Shown: in pieces, positions 18,334 to 26,922 of the stretch
How positions within the stretch are numbered: the first letter of the stretch is position 1
Layout of the letters: the number at the start of each line of letters is the position of its first letter
NCBI RefSeq assembly: GCF_014377975.1
Contig: NZ_JACMOO010000011.1
Location: 1 to 42,053 of the forward strand
DNA length: 42,053 nucleotides
DNA from: Ferruginibacter sp.
GTDB lineage: Bacteria > Bacteroidota > Bacteroidia > Chitinophagales > Chitinophagaceae
Direction: 5' to 3'
Translations under genes and position numbers: made by a program
Notes under the pieces: model-generated
Seen by the model: the letters and a program-made list of their open reading frames with translations, nothing else
Database searches by the model: none
What the model was told of the DNA's origin: nothing

Positions 18334-19976
18334 CCTTTATTTTGATGTTTAATATCCCATAACGGTCTTGTGCTTTCAACAACCTGCACTTCATCAAAAT
18401 TTTTTAAAGCTGGTGGTGATGAAGTTGTCCATTCTAAAGTAATAGCGTCCCAGGGATCTTTGCCCGCAGGTTTGCCCTGTTTAATACTTTTTTTGATGAG
18501 GTATAAAAATAACAGCATTGAAATGCCCATAGTAAAAGCACCCATGGTTGAAACAAAATTAAGTGTACCATAACCAGGCAAATTGGGGTAAGTAAAAACC
18601 CTTCTGGGCATACCCATTAAACCCAGTAAATGTTGCACCAAAAAAGTAAGGTTAAAGCCAATCACAAATAACCAGAAAAACCATTTGCCCAATTTTTCAT
18701 CCAGTATTTTCCCCGTCATTTTTGGAAACCAATAAAACAGACCAGCGAACAAACCGAAGATAGTACCACCAATGAACACATAATGCAAGTGCGCTACTAC
18801 ATAATACGTGTCTGTCAACTGCCAGTCTATCGGCACAATTGCAAAGGCAATACCGCTTAATCCGCCAATCGTAAATTCTACCAAAAAAGCAATTGCAAAC
18901 ATCATGGATACAGAAAAACGTATTTTTCCGCCGTACATGGTTGCTAGCCAATTAAAAATTTTGATACCAGTTGGAATGCCGATGAGCATGCTGCTGGCGG
19001 AGAAAAACGCATCGACCGTGTTGCCCAGGCCAACTGCAAACATGTGGTGTATCCATACGCCAAACGCAAGCAGGGCAATGGCTACAGAAGAAGCCGCGAT
19101 GTAGGAGTACCCAAAAATAGGCTTGCGGGAAAACACCTGAAACACTTCTGACAAAATACCAAATGGCGGCAAAATCAAAATATACACCTCGGGATGGCCA
19201 AACAGCCAAAACAGATGCTGCCACAACAGCGCGGAACCACCGTTTTCAGTATTAAAAAAATGGGCATTGAACTGCCTGTCCAATAAAAGCATTGATAAGG
19301 CAACATTCAAAGATGGAAAAGCAGCCAATAATAAAAAAGAATTGACAAATACCATCCAGACAAATAAGGATAATTTATTAAGCGCCATTCCTTTAACCCG
19401 ATAATGTAAAATGGTCACAATTAGATTGACAGAAGTAGTAACACTACCAATACCCGTAATCAATAAACCCATGGCATAATAATCGATGCCTGGCGAACTG
19501 GAATAATTTTTTTGGTTTAGCGGCGCATAATTGAACCATCCCGCGTCTGGCGCACCACCTGCTAAAAAGCTGAAATACAATAATAGACCGCCAAAAAAAG
19601 TAAGCCATAAACTAAATGCGTTCAATCTTGGAAAAGCCATTTCATTGGCACCAATCATCAACGGTACCATGTAAACCGAAAACCCAAATACAGCCGGCAT
19701 CGCAACCAAAAAAATCATAGTTGTGCCGTGCATGGTAAAAATCTGGTTGTAAGTTTCAGGGCTTAAAAAGTGGTTGAGCGGTTGCGCCAATTGGATACGC
19801 ATCAGCAATGCTTCTGCCCCACCAATCAGGAAAAATAACAATGACACCAACAGGTACAAGATGCCCAGCATTTTATGATCGACAGCCGAAATCCATTGCA
19901 GCAGCCCCTGATCAGAACTTTCTCCCAAATTTGGGAACGATCTTAATGGATCTGGTATTTCAACCAATGCTTCCAT
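18330..19976 (-). CDS. ctaD: Cytochrome c oxidase subunit I
   Basis: A 548-residue catalytic subunit with 12 expected TM helices. Heme a and a3/CuB ligands are visible: MHGTTM, GHPEVY with the cross-linking His and Tyr, the WIHHMF His pair and AHLHYVF. The Glu of GHPEVY marks it as A1-type. The residue that is usually the D-channel entry Asp is Glu here (GANEMAFPR). It reduces oxygen to water and pumps protons. It starts 3 bp after the ctaC stop and is the second gene of the operon. Confidence 0.96.
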   Translation of the reverse strand: MEALVEIPDPLRSFPNLGESSDQGLLQWISAVDHKMLGILYLLVSLLFFLIGGAEALLMRIQLAQPLNHFLSPETYNQIFTMHGTTMIFLVAMPAVFGFSVYMVPLMIGANEMAFPRLNAFSLWLTFFGGLLLYFSFLAGGAPDAGWFNYAPLNQKNYSSSPGIDYYAMGLLITGIGSVTTSVNLIVTILHYRVKGMALNKLSLFVWMVFVNSFLLLAAFPSLNVALSMLLLDRQFNAHFFNTENGGSALLWQHLFWLFGHPEVYILILPPFGILSEVFQVFSRKPIFGYSYIAASSVAIALLAFGVWIHHMFAVGLGNTVDAFFSASSMLIGIPTGIKIFNWLATMYGGKIRFSVSMMFAIAFLVEFTIGGLSGIAFAIVPIDWQLTDTYYVVAHLHYVFIGGTIFGLFAGLFYWFPKMTGKILDEKLGKWFFWLFVIGFNLTFLVQHLLGLMGMPRRVFTYPNLPGYGTLNFVSTMGAFTMGISMLLFLYLIKKSIKQGKPAGKDPWDAITLEWTTSSPPALKNFDEVQVVESTRPLWDIKHQNKG

Positions 19977-19979
19977 ACG

Positions 19980-20930
19980 TTACTTTAGTTGTGACAGATA
20001 ATGTGCAATTGCCCGTAGTGAATCTTTTTCCAACATAAAATCGGGCATGTGAGCTCCAGGTTTTATCTGTTGTGGATGATTGATCCAATCATTTAAATTT
20101 GATTCGTTGTTTGCTAAAAGTCCGGTTAGCAGATATTGCCGGCCGGCCAAATGTGTCAAATCGGGGCCAACCACAGCAATGGCAGATGTCCCTTCTATTC
20201 TATGGCAACCTGCACAACTTTTGTTCTGAAATAATTCTTTTCCGGCTATAGCCTCTTTGTCCATTGGTTCTGCGGCCTTTTTAGTATTTGCCATTAACCA
20301 ATTATTATAATCGGCTGTTGATTGTGCTACTACCTTTATCCGCATCCACGCATGCTGTGCCCCACAGAACTCGCTGCACGCACCAATATAATCACCCGGC
20401 TTATTAATATTTACCCATAAAAAATTTGTACGGTTAGGAATCATGTCCATTTTATTTCCCAACTCGGGTACCCACCAATCGTGTATCACATCTTTAGTTC
20501 GCAATTCCAGCAAAAGCTGTTTGCCCACCGGTAGATGTACTTCGTTTGCCGTCACCATTTTTGTAGAAGGATATTCCACTTCCCACCACCATTGATGGCC
20601 GGTTATAATTACGTCTGGTTTCATCGAAGCATTTACAGTTGGAGAAATTGCTTTTACAGTTATCACTGTTTCATAAAAAAAATAAATCAGTAATAGTGCC
20701 GGAACACCAATCATCAATGCTTCCAGTTTACCACTGCCGGTTGTTTGTTTTGGTTCAACATCATCGCCCTTTCGGTGGCGAAATTTTATACATATATAAG
20801 TTACCAAAAAAATAACTAATAAAAGCATACCCCCTGCCGCAATATTGAAGGAATGTAAAAGGCTGCTTATTTTTTCTGCTTGTTGCGAAGCAGGATTGCT
20901 AAAATATTGTAGCAAAATGGTTTTTTGCAT
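19980..20930 (-). CDS. ctaC: Cytochrome c oxidase subunit II with C-terminal cytochrome c
   Basis: A 316-residue subunit: two N-terminal TM helices (about 28-50 and 75-95), a periplasmic CuA cupredoxin domain and a fused cytochrome c (caa3 type). CuA ligands are His in VIHDWWVP and the CSEFCGAQHAWM cluster. The cytochrome c part has CAGCH and an axial Met in HMPDFM. There is no N-terminal lipobox. It is the first gene of the seven-gene operon, read leftward. It accepts electrons, possibly directly from the cytochrome c fused to cytochrome b, and passes them to subunit I. Confidence 0.95.
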   Translation of the reverse strand: MQKTILLQYFSNPASQQAEKISSLLHSFNIAAGGMLLLVIFLVTYICIKFRHRKGDDVEPKQTTGSGKLEALMIGVPALLLIYFFYETVITVKAISPTVNASMKPDVIITGHQWWWEVEYPSTKMVTANEVHLPVGKQLLLELRTKDVIHDWWVPELGNKMDMIPNRTNFLWVNINKPGDYIGACSEFCGAQHAWMRIKVVAQSTADYNNWLMANTKKAAEPMDKEAIAGKELFQNKSCAGCHRIEGTSAIAVVGPDLTHLAGRQYLLTGLLANNESNLNDWINHPQQIKPGAHMPDFMLEKDSLRAIAHYLSQLK

Positions 20931-20987
20931 CTTTATCAGGTTACTTTAAGTAAGATATTGCATCAATAAAATTTAAGCACAAAAGAA

Positions 20988-21230
20988 TTATTTATGAACC
21001 AATAAAGCTCCATCAGCATTATTTTTAAATTTATCCTTCATCTTTCTAAAAATAAATTTACCAAACAACATGCCTAACAGCGGAGTAGTGCAATACAACC
21101 AAAAATCTTTCCAATTAACCGCTACAATAGCTGAAGCAAATGTTCGTGTATGATTCATGCTCATACCACTGAAAGGTGCTTAAAAAGTGATGATAAGTGT
21201 AATTAAAGAAGAGACTACAACGGGCGTGAA
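20988..21230 (-). pseudogene. Aquaporin (MIP family) 3' remnant
   Basis: Read on the minus strand, this gives TPVVVSSLITLIITF, a TAA stop, then APFSGMSMNHTRTFASAI and a C-terminal membrane segment ending in HK and TAA (20988-20990). It matches the last third of bacterial aquaporins, where the sequence is FEAPxSGMSMNPARTFASA. The in-frame TAA sits where the family has Glu (GAA), and the second NPA box reads NHT. The first half of the gene, with the first NPA, is missing. It is a decayed gene 58 bp upstream of the respiratory operon. Confidence 0.65.
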
Positions 21231-21231
21231 C

Positions 21232-21501
21232 TTATTTCAACTTTTTTATCCCCATAAATAACACCGGCCATATCAACAAAAATTCCATTCCAAATAGTAC
21301 CAATATCCCAGACTTCCCCGGCACTGTTACCACATAATTTATTTCGGGGTTTTTTGTCCACAATGGAAAAATCATTGCAACGAGATAAACAATTAAACTG
21401 CCACCTGGCAATTGTAAAACAATATTGAAAACGAATGGGCCAATTTTATATCACCTAAACTGGGAACAAAGTATCGCAACCATTTTCGGTGCCAATGACA
21501 T
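21232..21501 (-). pseudogene. Broken small membrane protein, family not recognised
   Basis: The minus strand has an ATG at 21501 (MSLAPKMVAILCSQFR, then TGA), protein-like sequence in the next frame (LGDIKLAHSFSI), and a return to the first frame (VLQLPGGSLIVYLVAMIFPL to MGIKKLK and TAA at 21232-21234). Joined, these make a plausible protein of about 88 residues with two or three membrane segments, broken by two frameshifts. No family was recognised. Confidence 0.4.
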
Positions 21502-21534
21502 TAGAGACGGAAATTTTCCTTGATGTATAAATTT

Positions 21535-23925
21535 TTATTTGACGCTGATACTGTAATTCCTGTTTTCCCAATGGCCGGCTTCCTTCCAAAAAAAGGTGAA
21601 CACTATTTCTTTACCGGTAAGCTTTTCTGACGGTATGTCGATGTAATAAATACCGAATCCTGTATCAGCACTATCCGTTTCGTTGGCAGTTTGCCAATCA
21701 TCAACAGACCAACACAATTTTGTGGCTGCTTCCGTTACAATCCTAAGTGAATTGCCTTTGACTATTCCGTTGCAAGGGAACATAAACCGCCAAATATCCA
21801 ATTTATTTTTTGTACCTTTTTTGATGTAGCGTTCCATGGTATGGTCCGGCATATCAAAAACCTTTTTTTGGTTGATGGAAGCGCAAAGCTTTACGTATTC
21901 GGCATGTGCCCAAACCAATGGAATAGCAGAACCGGAATGTTTTCCAAAAAATAATTCTTTTTCGGGTATATCGTTGGTATCCCAAATCTGTTCAGAAAAA
22001 AGTTCGTGACTGGCGAAACTTTCCATTGTTTGCATTAGCTCCCTGGCTTTTTTCATATTACCAGCGGCTATTTCATAGTGCGCCCGCTCGCCTGTAAGTA
22101 ACGGCCATGCCCTGCCAATGCCCGTTCCATCAAAAGCGCTTCCGTCTTCCTGTTCGCCGTATCCATCATTGATGTACCTGTGCCAGCAGGGGCCAGTGGG
22201 TGTTTCCACTTTTAGTTTTGCGTCAATAACTTTTATGGTATCCAATATTTTAGGATCATCGGCGCTGCGCAATCCAAAGCGCACCAGTGCCAGTGCGTCC
22301 ACACTTATCAGTTCGTTTAATGCTATATTTTTTTTATCATCGGGCCTGTTTTTTAATCCAAGTATCTGTCCATCCAGTTGGCCCGAAAAGCAACCTGTGG
22401 GATTTATCCTGATATAGTAACCCTTAACGCCCACTTCTTGTGCCAGTGGCGTATCAGTAACATATAACCAGTCTTCAATTTTATGGTTCCAATAATCGGC
22501 CGTTTCCCGGCAGTACCGGGCCAACACAGCTTCATTATTTTTATCGGCCAATTGCGCAGCTACCAATAAAGCTGCAATACAGGTGGCGATGGTTGAAATA
22601 GAAATACCGCTCTCCTCCTCCCATCGTTCCTGCGGCGATAATGGTCCGTAGCGTAACAGAAAAATCACTGCTTTTTTAGCTGTTATCCATGCAATCCCTT
22701 TTAGATAATCATCCAGCATATTTTCTTTAATGCAACTGCCAATCAGTAAAATAGGGAATGCTGTTTGGTCTAATTGCAGTGCATTTAAATATGATGTCCC
22801 TTTTAACCACATATTTTGTGGCCAACAACCAGTTGGTTCCTGGGTAGCCATTAAATAATGGAGCACCCTTAAACAATCTTCACGGGCATTGAAAGCCAAA
22901 AATCCGCCTGAACATTCTACCAGGTCGCGGGGCCAAACCAAATGGTAACCGCCTAAATCACCATCGCCTCTGGTGTTGCCCCAGGGGATGGACATACTGG
23001 CAATAACTGCACCCGGAAAATGAAAAGCCTCATGCATGCGCATTACCGCAATACTGTTTCTGAACAATTTGCCAGACTTCAAATCTTCCGGGTTACCATT
23101 ATTGATGGATTTGTGCCAATCTTCCCATTGCCGGATGTATAATTTTTTGGATGATTCAAATCCCGCCAATAAGCTGGCATGCGCATGCAACGCAGCTTCA
23201 TCAGCGTCACGGCCAAAGGCAATGGCCAATGTAAATTCCGATGCATTACTTAAATCTATTTCCGCTGTCAGGGCCAGGTTGCCAGATGCTGCTTTTTGAT
23301 ATTCCCACTCCATTTTTTTGTGGGCAGCCAAATCGGTGTAGCCATCGGACGTTCCCACAAAACCTACCGATCTTTTTTTCCATGGCAACGAACAGGCAAG
23401 GGCGAGGGAAATACCTTCCCTTTTTGCAAACAACATGTGCACGCCTTTGTATTCGCCCAACCAGCCGGTATTGTCTGCACTTTGGTTACCGATATGCGGT
23501 GCCAGCAACACAAATAGCCCATAGTCTTTTTTATCGCCTTTTAAAGTTGTGAACCTTGTTTTTTGTAAAAAAGTATTCCTGCGTGGGTCGGTTAATATTT
23601 CCTTTTCTATTTTAAAAATTCCGTTGTTGCAGGTATTGGTTATTTTGAAAGCGGGAATACCATTTCCCATCATTTGAGTTTCGTGCTGTGTATCCCTTTT
23701 TTCTTCTGAAAAAAATTCTTTTCCGTCGGTTACGAGCATTCCCATATCGCGGATGCACGCATTGTCTTCCCTTGGAAAATAAATTTCATTTAAAATGCCA
23801 TGGCTGATGGTAAAATTGATGGGGCTATTAGAACCGAGCGATTTTCCAATACCAGATTTTGCACTAGATGTCCATTTGCCTAAAATACCGGGACAACCCG
23901 GGGCATTTTTTTCGTTATTTTCCAC
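21535..23925 (-). CDS. GH15 glucoamylase (glucan 1,4-alpha-glucosidase)
   Basis: A protein of about 796 residues matching bacterial glucoamylases. It opens with APGCPGILGKWTSSAKSGIG, the typical N-terminus, then a beta-sandwich (about 1-270) and the (alpha/alpha)6 catalytic domain. GGYHLVWPRDL, EEESGISISTIA (general acid Glu) and LTGERAHYE (general base Glu) are all visible, with a C-terminal beta domain. It releases glucose from non-reducing ends of maltodextrins. No signal peptide is seen, so it probably works in the cytoplasm. I chose the GTG at 23925 because the family starts here; the frame extends to a TTG at 24012, but those 29 residues look non-homologous. Confidence 0.9.
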   Translation of the reverse strand: MENNEKNAPGCPGILGKWTSSAKSGIGKSLGSNSPINFTISHGILNEIYFPREDNACIRDMGMLVTDGKEFFSEEKRDTQHETQMMGNGIPAFKITNTCNNGIFKIEKEILTDPRRNTFLQKTRFTTLKGDKKDYGLFVLLAPHIGNQSADNTGWLGEYKGVHMLFAKREGISLALACSLPWKKRSVGFVGTSDGYTDLAAHKKMEWEYQKAASGNLALTAEIDLSNASEFTLAIAFGRDADEAALHAHASLLAGFESSKKLYIRQWEDWHKSINNGNPEDLKSGKLFRNSIAVMRMHEAFHFPGAVIASMSIPWGNTRGDGDLGGYHLVWPRDLVECSGGFLAFNAREDCLRVLHYLMATQEPTGCWPQNMWLKGTSYLNALQLDQTAFPILLIGSCIKENMLDDYLKGIAWITAKKAVIFLLRYGPLSPQERWEEESGISISTIATCIAALLVAAQLADKNNEAVLARYCRETADYWNHKIEDWLYVTDTPLAQEVGVKGYYIRINPTGCFSGQLDGQILGLKNRPDDKKNIALNELISVDALALVRFGLRSADDPKILDTIKVIDAKLKVETPTGPCWHRYINDGYGEQEDGSAFDGTGIGRAWPLLTGERAHYEIAAGNMKKARELMQTMESFASHELFSEQIWDTNDIPEKELFFGKHSGSAIPLVWAHAEYVKLCASINQKKVFDMPDHTMERYIKKGTKNKLDIWRFMFPCNGIVKGNSLRIVTEAATKLCWSVDDWQTANETDSADTGFGIYYIDIPSEKLTGKEIVFTFFWKEAGHWENRNYSISVK

Positions 23926-24322
23926 AATAAGATATTTAAATGAAAGATGAAATACTGTCAACTTAATACATGGTTGAACAGCACTTCTAAAACAATCATT
24001 TAATAAATACAAACATCATTCCTCAACTCTCTTAAATGTGTTGCTTTTATTTATTTTTTAGAAAAATATTTTCGGACTTTTTAGTGTAATGCAGTGGGAT
24101 AGACAAAACTTTTAAATTTAAATAATTCAAAAAATAAGCAGCGCAATTTTCTAGCGTTTAACAAGTTGTTTACAATTTTTTCCGTAACCCTTTTTAAGTC
24201 AATTTTCCTTTGAGCATTTTGCTGCAGGTAATCCCAATATAGCCTGTGAGAAACAGGAAGAATATAATTGGGTATGCTAATTAATCTAAAATAGTTGTTG
24301 CAGAAATAATGCTATAAAAAAA

Positions 24323-24421
24323 TTATAATACCTCACTCTTTTCCACTTTCAAATTAAACTGCGCCTTGTTGTATGCAGTAAACGCTTTTAAATAATCGAT
24401 CTGGATCTCTACATAAAACGG
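24323..24421 (-). pseudogene. Possible TolC-family outer membrane protein tail
   Basis: On the minus strand an open stretch reads YVEIQIDYLKAFTAYNKAQF and ends with a TAA at 24323-24325. The pattern of two helices with YLKAxxxYNKAQFNL resembles the C-terminus of TolC-type efflux proteins. A stop lies directly upstream, so at best it is a fragment. Confidence 0.35.
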
Positions 24422-24617
24422 CTATTCTTGAAATATTTTAAACAGTTTGGTCGTTTCCAACTTTTACCTTTCCTTACTTCACCAGGTAACTTCTCTTATT
24501 AATTGCAATACTTTTTTAGCGATGCCGGTTTGCTCTTGGACGTTTTCAAGCTCTGTGTTGGATGTATATATTTCTTCATTAAACTGGCTTTTAAAATCTG
24601 CCAGTTTGTTTTTGATC

Positions 24618-24788
24618 TACCATAAAACAGAAAAAGCATCCATAGTAAATCTTTATCTTTCACGGCTGACTTATTGGATAGTAAATACCATCCGCCATCA
24701 ACTAAAACAAAAAGATATCATCAACCAATGGAGGGACATGATAACAAAAATGATGAAAGAAAATAACGGGCACCATAATAAACAATGA
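24618..24788 (+). pseudogene. Transposase C-terminal remnant (IS1634/IS4-like)
   Basis: An open stretch reads YHKTEKASIVNLYLSRLTYW, then IVNTIRHQLKQKDIINQWRD and a short tail to TGA. It resembles the conserved end of IS1634-type DDE transposases (LAYWVVNTIRYQLK...W.EI...M). No catalytic part, terminal inverted repeats or target duplications were found. The upstream open frame back to 24447 has no similarity and only a TTG start. Confidence 0.5.
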
Positions 24789-25179
24789 TTGCTATCAACA
24801 AATCACCATTCACCAATGCAGTGAAACCACACAGCAGGTAAACAGCATTTAAATATAAACTGTAACCATTTTTCCGCAAAAAATCTGTAGTCCCGCTGCG
24901 AAGGTCAAAAAAATAAAAGTTATGCTTCGCCTGGTTTATTTTCTGATTAATTGCAATGTGTAATTAATATACAGAGTTTACAACGTTGCGGTTTAAAAAC
25001 AACCTGGTATAACCAATATTTATTTTTACGCTATTATTTATTGCAGCAACAATTTTTATTTTTTTTGTAAACAATTTATTTGGAATTAATGCTCATGTAA
25101 ACTATCTGTATTGTGGTGGAAATAGTAAACACTTTATAGATAGGTATCTGAAAATTACTGAAACCTTGCTGAGCATACT

Positions 25180-25746
25180 TTATTTTACATCGCCCCAGTT
25201 TTCACCGGTTTTTATCCTGTGAATCTGCATATCGCTTACTTCATACTTTACTGCAAGCGCTTTTAAAGTGGAGCCTTTTGCCAATTGTTTTTTTATAACT
25301 TTTACGTTTTCGAGGGTTAGTTTTGTATTGCCACCGGTGCCGGTTTTTCTGGAAATTTTCCTGGCTTTTATTACAAGCGGACTACTTTGCGCATGACCCG
25401 ATGCTTCAGCAATGTTGGCCCATTCAAGATTGGAAAAACGGTTGTCATCTTTTTTGTAGTTTAAATGAATGACAATATCCTGGGCTTTTTGTGGCGCTGG
25501 CAAAAAGTGCTGGGCCACCAAACGATGCAATAAGATTCCCCGGTAAACAATGTCGCCGTTTTTTTTCTTTTTTGTAAAACGCCAGATGGGATAACCCTCC
25601 TGCAACGATCCTTTCAATTGCACGCCATCGTTAGGATCTTTGTCAAAACAAACCAGCCTGCCCCAATTTGAAATAGCGTAACGTTTGCCAAAAGCACTCT
25701 TATGAAAAGCAAGCACTTTCCATATTTCTCCATCTATTTTTTTCAT
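25180..25746 (-). CDS. NUMOD4/HNH-like protein with C-terminal HTH
   Basis: A 188-residue protein. Residues 7-35 match the NUMOD4 motif (EIWKVL...YAISNWGRLV). Residues 70-111 match an HNH_3-type region: His74 (LLHRLVAQHF), His94 (VIHLNYKKDDNR) and Asn106 (NLEW). The usual VNH is VIH, so the Asn of that box is replaced by Ile. Residues 142-185 form a helix-turn-helix like those of resolvases or intron endonucleases (STLKALAVKYEVSDMQIHRI). It may be a DNA-binding nuclease relative, possibly of mobile origin, or an inactive DNA-binding form. It stands alone next to transposon debris. Confidence 0.75.
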   Translation of the reverse strand: MKKIDGEIWKVLAFHKSAFGKRYAISNWGRLVCFDKDPNDGVQLKGSLQEGYPIWRFTKKKKNGDIVYRGILLHRLVAQHFLPAPQKAQDIVIHLNYKKDDNRFSNLEWANIAEASGHAQSSPLVIKARKISRKTGTGGNTKLTLENVKVIKKQLAKGSTLKALAVKYEVSDMQIHRIKTGENWGDVK

Positions 25747-25927
25747 GTTGAAATTATTGAAGGTAACCCGGTAAAGATAAATTATTTAATAATCTAATTG
25801 CTTTTAAGAGTAGTAAAGATTTATGAGCCGATGCAAATAATTATCTTTTAATAAAGGCTGGTAATCCTGATAATAATGATCAACTGCCCGTATCTACATA
25901 ATTTCAATTAACGTATTTTTGATAAAA

Positions 25928-26536
25928 ATGAAAGATATGTCCTTACAGCTTAACAGAAGTACTTTTGGAAATCCTGCCAATGCAGGCAATGTTTTACCAA
26001 GGCAGGCTGCAGACGAATTATTTTCTTCCTGGGTTTTAAATCCACGTTTGCAACTACACATGAAGCAGGTAGCGCATTTAATGAAATGCTGGGCTGCTGA
26101 AAAAGAAAATTTTGATGAAGCGGATCAATGGAGATGGGAGCTGGCCGGGTTGCTGCATGATGCCGACTGGGATCAATGGCCGGATCAGCACTGTAAAAAA
26201 ATAATTGAAGAGCTGGAAGCCAGCAATATTGATCCTGAAATAATTCGGGCTATCGCAAGCCACGGACCTTTGCATTTTGGTGTAGAACCAGTTACCGGCA
26301 TGGATAAAATGTTGTACGCATTTGATGAACTAAGTGGTTTAATACATGCGTATGCGCTGATGCGTCCCAACAATTATGCGGGCATGGATTTAAAAGGAGT
26401 AAAAAAAAGACTGAAAGAAAAATCTTTTGCGGCCAATGTATCAAGAGAAGATATTGATGATGCCTGCGCCCGTGCCGGTGTTGTGTTGGATGAACTGATT
26501 AATTTTATTATTCCCCGCCAGGCAACGGTAAAATAA
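25928..26536 (+). CDS. HD-domain phosphohydrolase
   Basis: A 202-residue HD-superfamily protein with His44, the His77-Asp78 doublet (GLLHDADWD), His112 (ASHG) and a distal Asp133 (AFDELSGL). It is close to stand-alone bacterial HD proteins annotated as hydrolases of unknown substrate. I took the ATG at 25928 (MKDMSLQL); the frame extends to a TTG at 25919, and ATG 25937 is also possible. A hairpin 68 bp past the stop may end the transcript. Confidence 0.8.
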   Translation: MKDMSLQLNRSTFGNPANAGNVLPRQAADELFSSWVLNPRLQLHMKQVAHLMKCWAAEKENFDEADQWRWELAGLLHDADWDQWPDQHCKKIIEELEASNIDPEIIRAIASHGPLHFGVEPVTGMDKMLYAFDELSGLIHAYALMRPNNYAGMDLKGVKKRLKEKSFAANVSREDIDDACARAGVVLDELINFIIPRQATVK

Positions 26537-26603
26537 AAAATAGTAGCTTTTTAAAGTAGTTTGAATAGCTAGTTGGTGGTTTGTTTTTATAATTTATTTG
26601 CAT

Positions 26604-26624
26604 GGCAGCAGGTGTCACCCTGCC
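26604..26624 (+). terminator. Possible terminator hairpin
   Basis: GGCAG, a CA bulge, GGT, a 3-nt loop, ACC and CTGCC form a strong stem. It is followed by TTAAAATATTTTATAT rather than a pure T run, so Rho-independent termination is not certain. Confidence 0.35.
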
Positions 26625-26821
26625 TTAAAATATTTTATATCTTTCATAGATTAGTTTGTATAGGCGGTTACAATTATTATCACAATTCTTCAGAACAATG
26701 AACAACAATATCGTTATCAGATAAAACTGAATGATGCCTTATTGCGACATTTGTGGTGCACACTGAAACAATAATAATTTATAAAGCCTGTTGATAATAT
26801 TGCATAAATAATCAGGGGATA

Positions 26822-26850
26822 TTGCATTTAACTGGCAGTGGATATATTTG
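26822..26850 (+). promoter_or_regulatory. Candidate Bacteroidota promoter of nagA
   Basis: A TTG (26822-26824) lies 18 bp before TATATTTG (26843-26850), an exact TAnnTTTG -7 box. The layout fits the Bacteroidota housekeeping promoter. The box is 72 bp before the nagA ATG. Confidence 0.45.
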
Positions 26851-26922
26851 AATGATACACTTGATTTATATTGCAATAGTTAAAATAAACTCAGTAAAAT
26901 ATAAATCATAAACTAAAAATTA

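Larger units (their letters stand above)
23926..25179. other. Intergenic region with gene debris
   Basis: About 1.25 kb with no intact gene. It contains a transposase C-terminal remnant on the plus strand (24618-24788), a possible TolC tail on the minus strand (24323-24421) and another open minus-strand stretch (24479-24616, coiled-coil-like and unrecognised). The rest is AT-rich and featureless. Confidence 0.5.
26537..26922. other. Intergenic region
   Basis: About 390 bp between the HD hydrolase and nagA. It holds a hairpin at 26604 and a promoter candidate at 26822-26850. No gene was seen. Confidence 0.5.

Noticed and set aside
23926-24012. TTG start at 24012 for the glucoamylase
   Set aside because: The extra 29 residues do not look like the family or a signal peptide; family similarity begins just after the GTG at 23925.
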